Shown: one piece after another, positions 53,887-64,000 of the stretch
Layout: each line of letters opens with the position of its first letter
How positions within the stretch are numbered: position 1 is the first letter of the stretch
From: Gigantopelta aegis
Taxonomy: Eukaryota; Mollusca; Gastropoda; Neomphalida; Peltospiridae
Direction: 5' to 3'
Length of the DNA stretch: 64,000 nucleotides
NCBI RefSeq assembly: GCF_016097555.1
Contig: NC_054704.1
Coordinates: forward strand, 98,127,851 to 98,191,850
The notes under the pieces: model-generated
Databases searched by the model: none
Told to the model about the DNA's origin: nothing
The model's input: the letters and a program-made list of their open reading frames with translations, nothing else
Made by a program: the position numbers and the translations under genes

Positions 53887-56800
53887 TTAAAACTTTGTAT
53901 GTATGGCCGATGCGGGACGGCACAAGACTACTTCATCCTTCCTGCATCGCCTGTAGGATGATTGCCACTCTTCCAGGACTGCCTTGACAGAATGAAGCTT
54001 GTTCGCAACCGCACCGTCCCAATCGTCTTGCCAAGTCGAAAATATATATTGGTTAATATGAAATTTAAAATCACTGTAGGGGACACCAACATGGACACGC
54101 GGCAAGTTCAAAGCAGACTTGGCAGCAACATCTGCCTTTTCGTTACCCGTAATGCCAACATGGCTGGGTACCCAACAAAATATAACATCTTTATTGGCAA
54201 TTGATAAAAAGACACACTTTCGTATCACCATCCCAACTAAGGGATGCTCCAATTTCATGTATTGTAGAGCTTGGAGACACGAATCCGAGTCTGTAAAAAT
54301 AATATACTTGGATGCACATAAATCCTTAATCTGTTCCAGGGCTTTAATGATTGCCCAAATTCAGCAGTAAAGATTGATCCTGAATCGGGCAATCTCATGG
54401 ACATTATTCCGTCTGATGGAAACACTGTAGCACAAGCCACATAATTCCCATCCCGTGATCCGTCTGTGTAAACAGGAATGTAATCACAGTACCGCTCTTG
54501 GATTCCCATGAAATGTTGTTTATAAATAACTGCATCTGTGCGATCTTTTTTTAGATGCACAAGATCAAATACAATTTTTGGTGGTTTGATACACCAAGGT
54601 GGCAAAATAAAATATGAAGGCGTTTCCAAAATGTCTGTTAAATCAATGTTGGAAACTGATCAAAACTGCTTAATGCGAAGACCAAACGCATCAAATAACT
54701 TCATATATTTATTATCAAACACCGCATTGTATGCAGGATGTTTTGGCATGGATTTAATCTTTGTAGCATACTGCAGAGAAAGCTTTGCACGTCTAGCATC
54801 CAAACTAGGTTCGTATGCATCGACGTACAAGCTCTCTATAGGAGATGTTTTCAAAGCACTAAGACAAAGCCTAAGTCCTTGGTTGTGTATAAGCTCTAGC
54901 ATTTGAAAGTAAGACTTACGTGCTGACCCATACACAATGCACCCATAATCAAGCTTAGACCGAACCAAAGATCTATAAAGTCGGAGCATAACCTTTCGAT
55001 CTGCTCCCCATTCAGTCTTGCCAATAACATTTAAGATATTGAGGGACGGTAAGCCCTTCTTTTTCACACACTCTAAATGAGGAACAAAAGATAGCCTCCT
55101 TTCAAAAATAACCCCCAGAAATTTGGTCTCCTCCACAACTGGAACTGGAGTTTTGTCCAGAAACAGCTGAGGATCTAAATGGTGACCTCTTTTCTGGCAT
55201 ATATGCATACAGACGGTTTTTGACTTTGAGAATCGAAATCCATTGTCAGTTGCCCATTGTTGAAGTTTATTCAAACAAAGCTGCAACTGACGTTCAATGA
55301 TACTCATACTGGACGACCTGTAGCAAATCTGAAAATCGTCGACGCTATCAACGCCAGGTTTTAAACACTGGGTGATGCTGTTAATTTTCACGGAAAATAG
55401 AGTTACTGACAGGATGCTACCTTGAGGCACACCCATCTCTTGGGAGTGAGAATCGGATAACGCAGATCCCACTCGTACCTTGAAAGACCTCTTCTGTAAG
55501 AAATTTGAGATAAAAGTCAGGCATACGGCCTCTTAAGCCCATGCCATGGAGGTCTTTCAAAATCCCATACTTCCACGTGGTATCATAAGCTTTCTCGAGG
55601 TAAAAAAAAGATCGATACCAAATGCTGGTTATGGATAAAAGCATCCCCACAAAACGTTTCAAATCTAACAAGATGATCAACCGTGCTACGTCTAGTCCTG
55701 AACCCACATTGCATGTTAGTAAGCAATTTGTGGGACTCAAGATACCAGACAAGTCTACGGTTGATCATTCTTTCCATGGTTTTACAAATGCAACTTGTCA
55801 AAGCAATAGGGCGATAACTGGTAGGATTTGTTGGATCCTTACCAGGCTTAGGAATAGGAATGACAATGGCTTTTCTCCACTCAGAAGGAAAGTCACCAGA
55901 AATCCAGATTTTGTTAAAGATATTTAATAGAACCATTAAGGATGATTCAGGTAAGTGTTTTAAGAGTTGATAATGTATTTCATCTGGTCCTACCGAAGTA
56001 TCATGGGCTCTACGTAGAGCGTCCTGGAACTCCTCCAAAGAGAAGTGCCTGTTCTATACTTCAGCATTTTCAGATGAAAAGTTAATAGGTTGCTTTTCAG
56101 CTTTATTTCTGACAGATGTAAAAGCATCTGTACTAAAAGAAGAAGAAGAGTTATGAGAGAAATTGTCTGCCAATGCATTGGCAATGTCACGATGAGACGT
56201 CACATCCGTGTCATTGACAGACAAATGGCGAACTGTATTATTGGATTCTTGGCCTTGATTTTACGTATCCTATTCCAGACAGATTTCACAGATGTTTGAG
56301 AACTGAACTTGGGAGACATAATTTCTCCAAGATGATTTCTTAGTCTGTCTGATAAGTTTTACGAGCCTTTGCCCGAGCAATGCGATAACTATTCAGGTTA
56401 TCCCCGGTAGGTTCGCGTTTGAACCTCTCGAGGGTCCTGTTTCGCTCTTTGAATGCATCTTTGCATGTCTCATTGAAACGCTTCGGTACTGCCGAAGTCT
56501 TAGGAATAGTTTCCTCTGCAATATCTTTCAAGATGGAGGTGAACAAAGACATGCGATCATCGGCACCAGTCATGGCAGTTTGTTGCAGTCGAGTGCTGCA
56601 TAGATGCCGAAATTGATCCCAGTTTGCCCCTGTCAACTTCATCTCTGAACCCTTTCAAGTGATGGAGGTCCATCATTCTCTAAAATAATTGGAAAGTGGT
56701 CACTACCACAAGGGTCTGGACAAACTTTCCAGGAGAAATCAAGACAAAGTGATGGACTACAAAGGGTTAAAATCAATGGATGTGAAAGAACCACTTGCAG

Positions 56801-57318
56801 GATGAAAGTATGTATGACTTTTATCATTAAGTAATATTAAGTCATTTTTGAGAATTAAGTCTTCTAATTGTTTACCTCTAGTGTTTATGTGATCGCATCC
56901 CCACAAAGTGTGGTGTGCATTAAAATCTCCCATGATAATAAAGGGAGTAGGGAGTTGATCTTGAAAGTCCCTAGTGTAAAAATTGTAATTGTTTCGAGGG
57001 GGTAAATAAACTGAACAGACTAATAGTTTTATGCGCCGTGACCTTTACGGCAACAGCTTGTAAAGTCGACTTTAATATGACTTCACTCTGGGGAATGTTT
57101 TCATTTACAATAATGGAAACGCCCCCAGACGCTCTGTTTTCACTCTGTTGACATTTATGGTAGAGATTAAATCCTCTGATGTTAATACTGTCAGTATCGT
57201 TCAGGAAAGTTTCCTGAAGACACATTGCAAGAGGATTATATTTTTGAATTAGAAGACTTAATTCATAAAAATTGGGCCTAAGCCCATGACAGTTCCACTG
57301 GATAACTTTATTTTCCAT
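53887..57318 (-). pseudogene. LINE ORF2: endonuclease, reverse transcriptase, RNase H (decayed)
   Basis: The AP-endonuclease domain opens with VIQWNCHGLRPNFYEL and includes LAMCLQETFL, and SDHFPIILEN near 56700. The reverse transcriptase shows IPIPKPGKDPTNPTSYRPIAL, GFRTRRSTVDHL and MGVPQGSILSVTLFSVKIN. Two catalytic regions look damaged: the block usually FxDLEKAYD reads FYLEKAYDTTW, and the YxDD block reads SVDDF. RNase H shows VYTDGSRDG and CWVPSHVGITGNEKAD. The coding sequence is fragmented into at least seven frames and its Cys/His C-terminus is deleted near 53900. Family assignment rests on the RNase H and domain order. Confidence 0.92.
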
Positions 57319-58577
57319 CGGAAGTATGGGTTTTATCTTTGGCTTTGCTGGTGGTCTTTGTGATCGGCAATGATCTGGAGATGAAATATCCACATCATCA
57401 TCATCGATATCAGCCAAAGTATCATACATATTGCTGATCGGGACCGAACGTAGTTCGATCTTTTTCAGCCTACCAGACAGTACTTCTGTAGCTTTCTTTG
57501 TGTCATTGCCTGTCTTAGGGAGACTAGTGCTCGACCTATTTGGTGGATTTTTAAAATGCAATAACACTTGAGTTTCAATTTCCTTTTTTTTGGGGTGTCA
57601 TTTTTTGTTTTTGTGCTGCTTTTTGCGTCTTCTCAATATCAGACGGTTTCTTGTACTTGGCTTCATCACAATGCAAGGTGAGGTCTGTGTTGACTGCAAC
57701 ACTTTTAGTGGCGACTTTGGCAGCAGCATGTCTTGACACCGACTGTAGGTGTTGCTGTCTCCACCAATCTCCTGGCATCCGTTTATTTTGTACCTTCACC
57801 TGTTGAACTCTTTTTTCCAGCTTCCACCGCGGACACTCTCGCGAGTATGCACAGTGGTTGCCCTTGCAGTTGAGACAAAGTATATCGTTCTTACATGGTC
57901 AAATAGACCACAACGAGCGCATGTAAGTTTTCTACGACATGTGTTCTGACCATGGCCAAACCGCTGGCATTTGAAGCAACGCAAGGGGTTTGGAATAAAG
58001 GGTTCAACAGGAATATTAAGGTAACTGGATTTGACAGATTGAGGAAGGGTAGGGACGTTAAAGGTGAGGATACAAGTATTCGTCGGTAACAAGTCATTGT
58101 TTCGATCAACCTTTATCCTCCTCACCGCAGTAACACCCTGAGAACTTAAATTTTCGCAGATTTCTTCTTCAGTAACACCTTCCAAATCTCTGCATGTGAT
58201 CACTCCCTTTGGCGATTTGAGGGAGGTATGCTGAGTTACTTAAAACTGTCGACTTGAGGCAAGTTGAATGCTTGTCGGTTGAACATTCAACCAACAGCCC
58301 ATTTTTTATTTTATTTTTATACTGATTTTGGCTCACCAGCCAAGCCAACAATTGCCTTTTGAATGGCAAACGGGGATAATTTGTTCAAGGCCCCATCATC
58401 AGTAGAACTGATGACAAGAAACCTTGGCCAATTTTGTGAAGACATCACTTTGGATTTCTTCACAGTATATTTTGATTTCATGGAGTCCTCGTCCAAAGAC
58501 AAGAAGTCCGAAACTTCGGTGTGGACCCTTTTCAGGGTCCCATCAGAATTTGATATTTGAGTTTTTGGTTTGTCCAT
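57319..58577 (-). pseudogene. LINE ORF1: nucleic-acid-binding protein with zinc knuckle (decayed)
   Basis: It starts MDKPKTQISNSDGTLKRV at 58577. A CCHC knuckle is visible as CFKCQRFGHGQNTC, with a following Cys-rich stretch (CARCGLFDHV). Lys-rich low-complexity and acidic (DIDDDDVDI) regions follow. Breaks occur near 58320, 58205, 57800 and at the T8 run near 57585. After the last break the frame reads without a stop into the ORF2 start (KPILPMENKV), so the ORF1/ORF2 boundary is not marked by a stop in this copy. Confidence 0.85.
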
Positions 58578-61465
58578 ATTTAAATGATAAAAGGTTCATC
58601 AACCATGCTCCCCACCCACCACCGAGTCCAACAAGGGAACATGGTGCTGCGGATAACCAGCAGACAGCCATGCCATGGATACATGGTTGATATACTTGGG
58701 CATTAAGAAAACAAAATCGCCCAATTGACCCTAGCCACCGCTCCAAGAGCAACAAATACATATGGTATATAAAACAGTGTTTGCTCTTGACTAATGTAAA
58801 CAAAACAAATATTGTATGCTCTCGAGCTTGGCGTGACCAGCCGATTGATCAGGTCGGGCCATTCCTGACCTCTCGTCTACGTGAACTCCGGGCCAAAGTG
58901 GTGTATTGTCAATGGCAATATACTCGGTTGCAGATATTAACCATAACTCAACCACCAGGATCCCATCATCCACTTCACGGGTCGCACCTCACGGCAAACA
59001 AGGCGCCTCGTACGAGGAGTTGTGCATTTATTGGCCATTCTATATAAAAGAATGTTCACCCCTGCACCACGGTGAGGTTAATGCACAAGCAGGGGCTGGA
59101 AGCATGCATTGTTTCTTTTATTACTCTGTATTCCAGTATTGTCCCCCATCCCTTACTTGCTATGATAATAAATGTAATGATTTTGTATTAAAGTGACATC
59201 ACTACACAGGTATATGTCTTTCAATACTTTTATACAGGTACATACAAATGGATTGCAAGAAATTATGTATTAACTTTGGCTTTCACTGTAATCTCAAACA
59301 CGTACTACTGATGAGATTAGGAAGAAATTCCAGAATTTGAAACAAAGAGGTACGGGGATATGTTCATTTTATCTAAACTTTTAAATTAGTTAATAAATTA
59401 TATGTAGTACAAAACAAAAAATTGCATACCCACATATAGTATTAAATGTTTTAATATGTTATAAATTATAGTTATGAATGTAAAGTAATTGTTTTTAACA
59501 TTTACGCACATTTCAAAGTATGCCTGTTATTGTTCATTCATTTGGTGCAGAATAATAAAGACAATGAACAATGCATTTTTTAATTACTTTTTTTTGCAAT
59601 ATTTTTATGATACATTATAAAAGTCTTGTAATAATTACATTTAATGGTTTCTATTTATAGCAAAGGAAAAAATTACTTATTAAGAAGACCGAAGACTGGT
59701 GGTGGGTCCCCATTGCCATCAATGACGAAAATTAATTGCTTATTTTTGTATCTTTTCGGGGAGGAGGAGGGAATATCTGGTGTCAGTGGAGGGATTGACA
59801 GCACTGGTAAGTGAAATGAATGAAATCACTGAAGAAGTATGTGCAAAGAACCCATATTACCACAGACAGTACTCTTTTTTTTTCCCTTTCAAAATAGTAG
59901 GCAACTTTATAAAACCTGTGGGAACTGGACATAACCTTACATTACATGTGTTTCTAGCACCGTATGGATATTATCATACATAATGAAAGAAAATGTCTTT
60001 ATTCAATTTCATGTCAATTATACACATTTATATTTGGAATGTAAAATGTATATTAAAAATATCCCTACTTAAACCTGTTTGGGGAAGTTATACTTTCACA
60101 TCATGTTTTCACATCAAAGAAAAAAAATTCATACATGTTATAATAATTGTCATTTTGAAACCAATCTTGTAGTCATTTACCATAATTATGTACGGTGCAT
60201 TTGTGTTTGCAGAAGGTGTCATCTAGCAAGAAGACTCGTGTCTGTCTCTTGAATTGGAACATGGTAATGCACATTTTTTAGTAAAGATACATGTATGTGT
60301 ACAGTTACAAAAACGTTACCCAACAAACACTTAAACATTTTATAGATTTCTTAACAATTCATGACTTCAGAAATTATTAATTCATTGAAATGACAATAAA
60401 ATACTACCTGTAATCACGGATAATCATTGTTTGTGCACATTTTTCTATTTATTTCACTTAAAGTTATGATATATGTATAAACAAAATTCTTTAAAAAATT
60501 GTGTTTTTATTAGTAATTGTTTCAAATTTAATTTTTCGAACTGTTTATTATTTCTTTAGGTTCATGTAGGTATGAAAAACAAAAACAAGGCAAACTTCGC
60601 TGATTTCCACAGTTTGTGTAAGCTTTTTGTTATTCATACCCTGATGAATCAAACTGAAATAAATGTTTATTTGTTGTCTTTTAAAAATCTTTTCAGATTT
60701 TGATGCGACTGGAAATGAAGTGTAGCCTATACATGTAGAGGATGATGGTATCCATTTTGTATTATTCCTAACAATTAAATAACTTTTTAAAGTAAATAAA
60801 TGCCAAGATATCATAACTAAATACATTTCTGTATTTCCAAATGTATGTGTGGCACCTCATTTCTTGAATATATTTGTTATACCTTGTTTACACTGTTTGT
60901 TAGTCATATTAAACTATTTACTTGTACAATGACATGGGGTCTAATGCAGATCAGCAATAATATTACTGGTGATTACGTACAAACAGGCAAATAACTCAAA
61001 TGTCTTGTACACATTTTTTTGAATTTTCAAAGATGTTTTTCTTTTTCTGTATAAAAAACCATAATATACGAAACTTTATACTTATATAATTATTTGATAC
61101 AACTTATAGCACAAGTACATTTCAAAAGCTGACGTACAAAAGACTGTACCTGCAAAGAAATTGAAACGTTCAAATACGAAAACAGGTACTACAGAGCTGT
61201 TACAACTAGATATGGATGTCTGCAATTTTGAGAAAGAAAAGCTGATTGCAGAAACATACAAAATAAATGAAGAATTAAAACTAATTCTGTTGAAACAACA
61301 ATACTATAAAATGAAAACTGACAGGGAACAGTGGCGAGACGCTGGTCATATTTTTTCATTACAAGATATGGCAACTGGTAATGAATTGTAAACTTGCATG
61401 TATTCATGATGATACCTTTGATGGTATGAACAACTCTTCATTTTAATAAATTTAAATTTACTCGA

Positions 61466-61540
61466 AAAGTTTTATAAGCACCAATTTTTTCGAGTCCAGA
61501 CTCGAGACTCTTAATAGACTGAGTCTGGGCTCGAAATGTG
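61466..61540. repeat. GAGTCT-rich repeat, inverted relative to 51.7 kb
   Basis: AAAAGTTTTATAAGCACCAA followed by GAGTCCAGACTCGAGACTCT. See the block at 51640. It lies 75 bp after the Myb-type stop codon. Confidence 0.5.
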
Positions 61541-62445
61541 TCACGAAGCGTAGCTGAATGTGGGTGCTGTCGGATTTCTTTCTGTACTATGTGGACATAA
61601 ATACGCTCTCATTACAGTCAGAGACCAAGCTATGTATTTTTGTTCGCAATTCTCGACAACCAAAAAGTTGCCAAAGATCACGTGAACTACGTCACGAAAT
61701 AGGTCACCGAGCTTTGTAATTCTTGCGACGGAATGTCACGAAGCGTAGCTGAATGTGGGTGCTGTCGGATTTCTTTCTGTATTAGTGATTAATATGTGGA
61801 TTTTTTTTAATCAGTTAACTCGAAAATGATCGATGTAAAGTATTTGATGTCAAACATAGGATTGTTGTGGTATTAGAGCGGAAATCTTTGCCAACTTTTT
61901 GGTTGTCGGGAATTGCCAAAAAAAATACATAGCTTCGTCTCTGACTGTAATGAGAGCGTATTTATGTCCAGGAAGAAATCCGACAGCACCCACATTCAGC
62001 TACGCTTCGTGACACTCCGTCACAAATTACAAAGCTCGGTGACCTATTTCGTGACGTACATCACGTGATCGCCCACTGGGCGTTTCCGCCTAGTAGACGG
62101 AATGGCTGAGTGGGCGATCATGTGACGCAACGTCACGATATAGGTCGGCGAACTTAGAATTCTGCTGTCCGGAGTTTACCGAAGCTTAGCTGAATGTGGG
62201 TGCTGTCGGGTTTCTTTCTGTAGTGTGTGTATTAGTGATTAATATGTGGATTTTTAAAAATCAATTAACTCGAAAATGATCGATGTAAAAGTATTTAACG
62301 TCAAATATAGGATTGTTGTGATATTAGAGCGGAAATCTTTGCCAACTTTTTGGTTGTCGGGGAATTGCCAAAAAAATACATAGCTTGGTCTCTGACTGTA
62401 ATGAGAGCATATTTATGTCCAAATGTCTTTACAGTCGGAGTACTC
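61541..62445. repeat. Foldback element with ~95-bp arms and a truncated second copy
   Basis: 61676-62070 has inverted arms GATCACGTGAACTACGTCAC ... and GTGACGTACATCACGTGATC, running through CGAAATAGGTCACCGAGC and CGTAGCTGAATGTGGGTGCT. A second copy starts at about 62104 (GGGCGATCATGTGACGCAAC) and repeats the arm and spacer (CGGAAATCTTTGCCAACTTT) to about 62420 without its right arm. 61541-61675 is a rearranged piece of the same unit. There is no protein. Confidence 0.8.
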
Positions 62446-62529
62446 GGGCTACATCAGTGTTTGTAATGTCTAAAAATTCAAAAACAAATCTATTTGTCTC
62501 TGTGTTAAATGTTTGTAGAAAAAAATATA

Positions 62530-62834
62530 TATTTTAGGAAATAAAATGAAATTTAACCTACTATAAATATTAGAACGATCAAAGACACGTTTAATATACA
62601 GCCAGTAATATTGTATGCCAAATATATTAGATATGTAATTACAATCGTTAAAAAGTCTCTGTTTGTCGATAACATCTTAAAAATTGCAGGTATTTAGAAA
62701 GAGTATTTGAAACATGCAGTGCTGATCTAAAACTTAAGGTAGAGAAGCTGAAACATGAACTGGAAAGGTTGGAAAAGTCTTTGTAAGTCGATAAGATCTT
62801 AAAAAGTGAAGCAAACTGAGGAATGTCCCTTTAA
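62530..62834. repeat. Family-A MITE right half with a small coding-like insertion
   Basis: GGAAATAAAATGAAATTTAA through AACATCTTAAAAATTGCAGG is MITE sequence. Then 62692-62786 reads YLERVFETCSADLKLKVEKL and KHELERLEKSL, stop, a heptad-like coiled coil. After it a second MITE terminus (AAACTGAGGAATGTCCCTTTAA) closes the block. Confidence 0.6.
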
Positions 62835-63154
62835 GATGTTATCGACTAACAAAGACTTTTTAACGATTGTAATTACATACCAAATATATTTTTCTGCATA
62901 ACATATTGGTAGCTGTATATTAAACGTGTTTCTGAACGTTCTAATATTTGTACTAGATTAATTTTCATTTTATTTCCTAAAAAATATTTTCAAAATCCAG
63001 TTTGGGTTTCTTACAAATTTAAGACGACCATAAACACATTGAATATATACAGACATTGATATTCTAAACAAGAAAATATGTAAGTTTAATCGTAGAAATA
63101 TTTTATTCGTCGGAAACATCTTACAATGTAGCAAACTCAGGAATGTCCCTTTAA
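62822..63154. mobile_element. Family-A MITE, reverse half arrangement
   Basis: It shares its first terminus with the previous block and runs to CTCAGGAATGTCCCTTTAA at 63154. The centre is deleted. Confidence 0.8.
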
Positions 63155-63315
63155 ATTTAAACAAAGATGCTGGAACCGATTACGAGCTTGACACGCTGAC
63201 GAGCTTCCACAGAGGTATCTACGAGAAAATGATTATTTCGTACACATCCTGACGTCCGAACAGTTTCAGACAAGTTCTGCAAACTCGAAGAAAATAAGTC
63301 TAACAAAAGGGTCTT
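63155..63315. other. Spacer
   Basis: Nothing was recognised. Confidence 0.4.
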
Positions 63316-63794
63316 GGGGAATAAACAAAGAAATCATGTCAAGGCAGTCCTAGAGGAGTGGCAGTCATCCTACAGGCGGTGCAGGAAGGATGAAGTAATC
63401 TTATGCCATGCCTGCATCAGCCATACATATTTGACGCATTCATTTATTTCGAAGAACCCTCCTCCTCAGTGTGAACATTGTCAGTGTACACTGACTGTGC
63501 GCCACATTTTGGTAGTGTGATCATCTCAAGCCGACGAGAAATGAGGCAACAGAAATGTTTTGGAATCATTTAAATTACATCCAGAATTAATTGAAAATTT
63601 TTTAAACACTTTGACTTCTATACAAAGTTTTAAAATATACTTACCTTGATTTCATGTATTATATTATACTTTTCCCCTGTGGTTTTACATGACTATATAT
63701 AAATAATACTTCTATATACTTACCATTTGTGACACCCAATAGCCGATATGTATTATTGTGCTGGGGTGTCGTTAAACATTCATTCATTCATTCA
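63316..63794 (+). pseudogene. LINE 3' end with ORF2 C-terminus
   Basis: The frame VKAVLEEWQSSYRRCRKDEV matches the last part of the LINE at 53.9 kb and continues into the C-terminal Cys/His region missing there (PPPQCEHCQCTLTVRHILV). It is followed by the 3' UTR (TTTGTGACACCCAATAGCCG) and a CATTCATTCATTC tail at 63779-63794. It is 5'-truncated. Confidence 0.92.
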
Positions 63795-63988
63795 AATAAT
63801 TTCGTACATACGAAAAAACATTTTACGAAATAAAATGAAATTTAACCTACTACAAATATTTAGAACGATCAGAAACACGTTTAATATACAACCACTAATA
63901 TATCATGAAGGAAAATATATCTGAAATATAATTACAGTCGTGTTAGTCGATTACATCTTTAAAATTACAGCAAACTATCCCTTTTAAT
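63795..63988. repeat. Right half of a family-A MITE
   Basis: It begins CAAATAATTTCGTACATACG (the MITE centre) immediately after the LINE tail and runs to CAGCAAACTATCCCTTTTAA. The left half is not adjacent. Confidence 0.88.
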
Positions 63989-64000
63989 CCAGACGCACTT

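Larger units (their letters stand above)
53727..59095 (-). mobile_element. Near-full-length LINE (I/Jockey-type with RNase H), 14-bp target duplication
   Basis: CTGGAAGCATGCAT is present at 53713-53726 and 59096-59109. The element reads right to left. It has a 5' UTR starting CCCCTGCTTGTGCATTAACC, ORF1 with a zinc knuckle, ORF2 with AP endonuclease, reverse transcriptase and RNase H, a short 3' UTR and a (CATT)n tail. Both reading frames are broken, so it is a dead copy. It is the reference for many short tails in the window (16466, 19350, 20631, 42710, 63316). Confidence 0.95.
51893..61391 (+). pseudogene. Myb/SANT-like transposon-type gene, decayed and split by nested insertions
   Basis: Proposed exon 1 (51893-51984, GTAAGT donor) reads DDHQEEILRRMVSQNYK ... 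EIAEKFNS. Exon 2 (about 59298-59349) reads TRTTDEIRKKFQNLKQR. Exon 3 (59661-59806, donor GTAAGT) reads RRPKTGGGSPLPSMTKI ... GISGVSGGIDST. Small exons may lie at 60213-60263 and 60697-60747. The last (61110-61391) reads ADVQKTVPAKKLKRSN ... LLQLDMDVCNFEKEKL ... LKLILLKQQYYKMK, a coiled coil ending in TAA. FN(S)...RT...(L/I)...F.NLK.R...KTGGG...SG..GG is the layout of the Myb-like DNA-binding partner proteins of Harbinger-type elements. Frameshifts and stops (an A-run in exon 3, TAG in the small exons) make it non-functional. Intron 1 now holds the SINE at 52172 and the LINE at 53727. Confidence 0.5.

Overview
The window looks like a piece of a molluscan, probably gastropod, nuclear genome. It is AT-rich, its coding exons are short and separated by introns, and it is saturated with eukaryotic transposons. 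Several repeats resemble families I remember as common in molluscs: a tRNA-type SINE with a TTTC tail, a LINE with a (CATT)n tail, and TTAA-bounded MITEs. No bacterial features, operons, CRISPR arrays, rRNAs or functional tRNAs were seen. The species assignment is an inference from repeat style and was not checked by search.

The one clearly host-like gene is on the + strand between 1607 and 13826. It is the 3' part of a rhodopsin-family (class A) neuropeptide G-protein-coupled receptor. Five exons cover the end of TM2 or ECL1 through TM3, the ERY motif, TM4, ECL2/TM5, ICL3, TM6 (CWAP), TM7 (NPIIY) and the cytoplasmic tail to the stop. The N-terminus and TM1 lie upstream of the window or in an unrecognised exon. 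Introns 1 and 4 (numbering within the window) are swollen by transposons. One SINE sits 29 bp before the last exon, and the acceptor of the ECL2/TM5 exon is tandemly duplicated.

From about 14 to 34 kb the sequence is almost entirely mobile DNA. It holds many copies of a ~390-bp TTAA-bounded foldback MITE, LINE and SINE fragments, and small pieces of Crypton-like, Harbinger-like (DDE_4), THAP and pogo-type genes. A 43-bp minisatellite with higher-order structure lies at 26931-28111.

From 34828 to 41795 there is a 6,968-bp DNA transposon with inverted terminal repeats of about 253 bp and TA target duplications. It is inserted into a MITE whose two halves survive on either side. It carries a decayed, apparently spliced DDE transposase with an unusually long second-D-to-E spacing (about 83 residues), an acidic tail and a PHD-like zinc finger. 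A 653-bp internally deleted derivative lies at 17136-17788 and a terminal fragment at 26827-26929. This is the most interesting system in the window.

From 42 to 64 kb there are further MITEs, foldback palindromes and a Harbinger-like MITE (47184-48067). A decayed Myb/SANT-like transposon gene appears to have exon 1 at 51.9 kb and its other exons at 59.3-61.4 kb. These are separated by a SINE (52172-52552) and a 5.4-kb RNase H-bearing LINE (53727-59095), each with its own target-site duplication. The LINE reverse transcriptase has lost residues expected to be catalytic.
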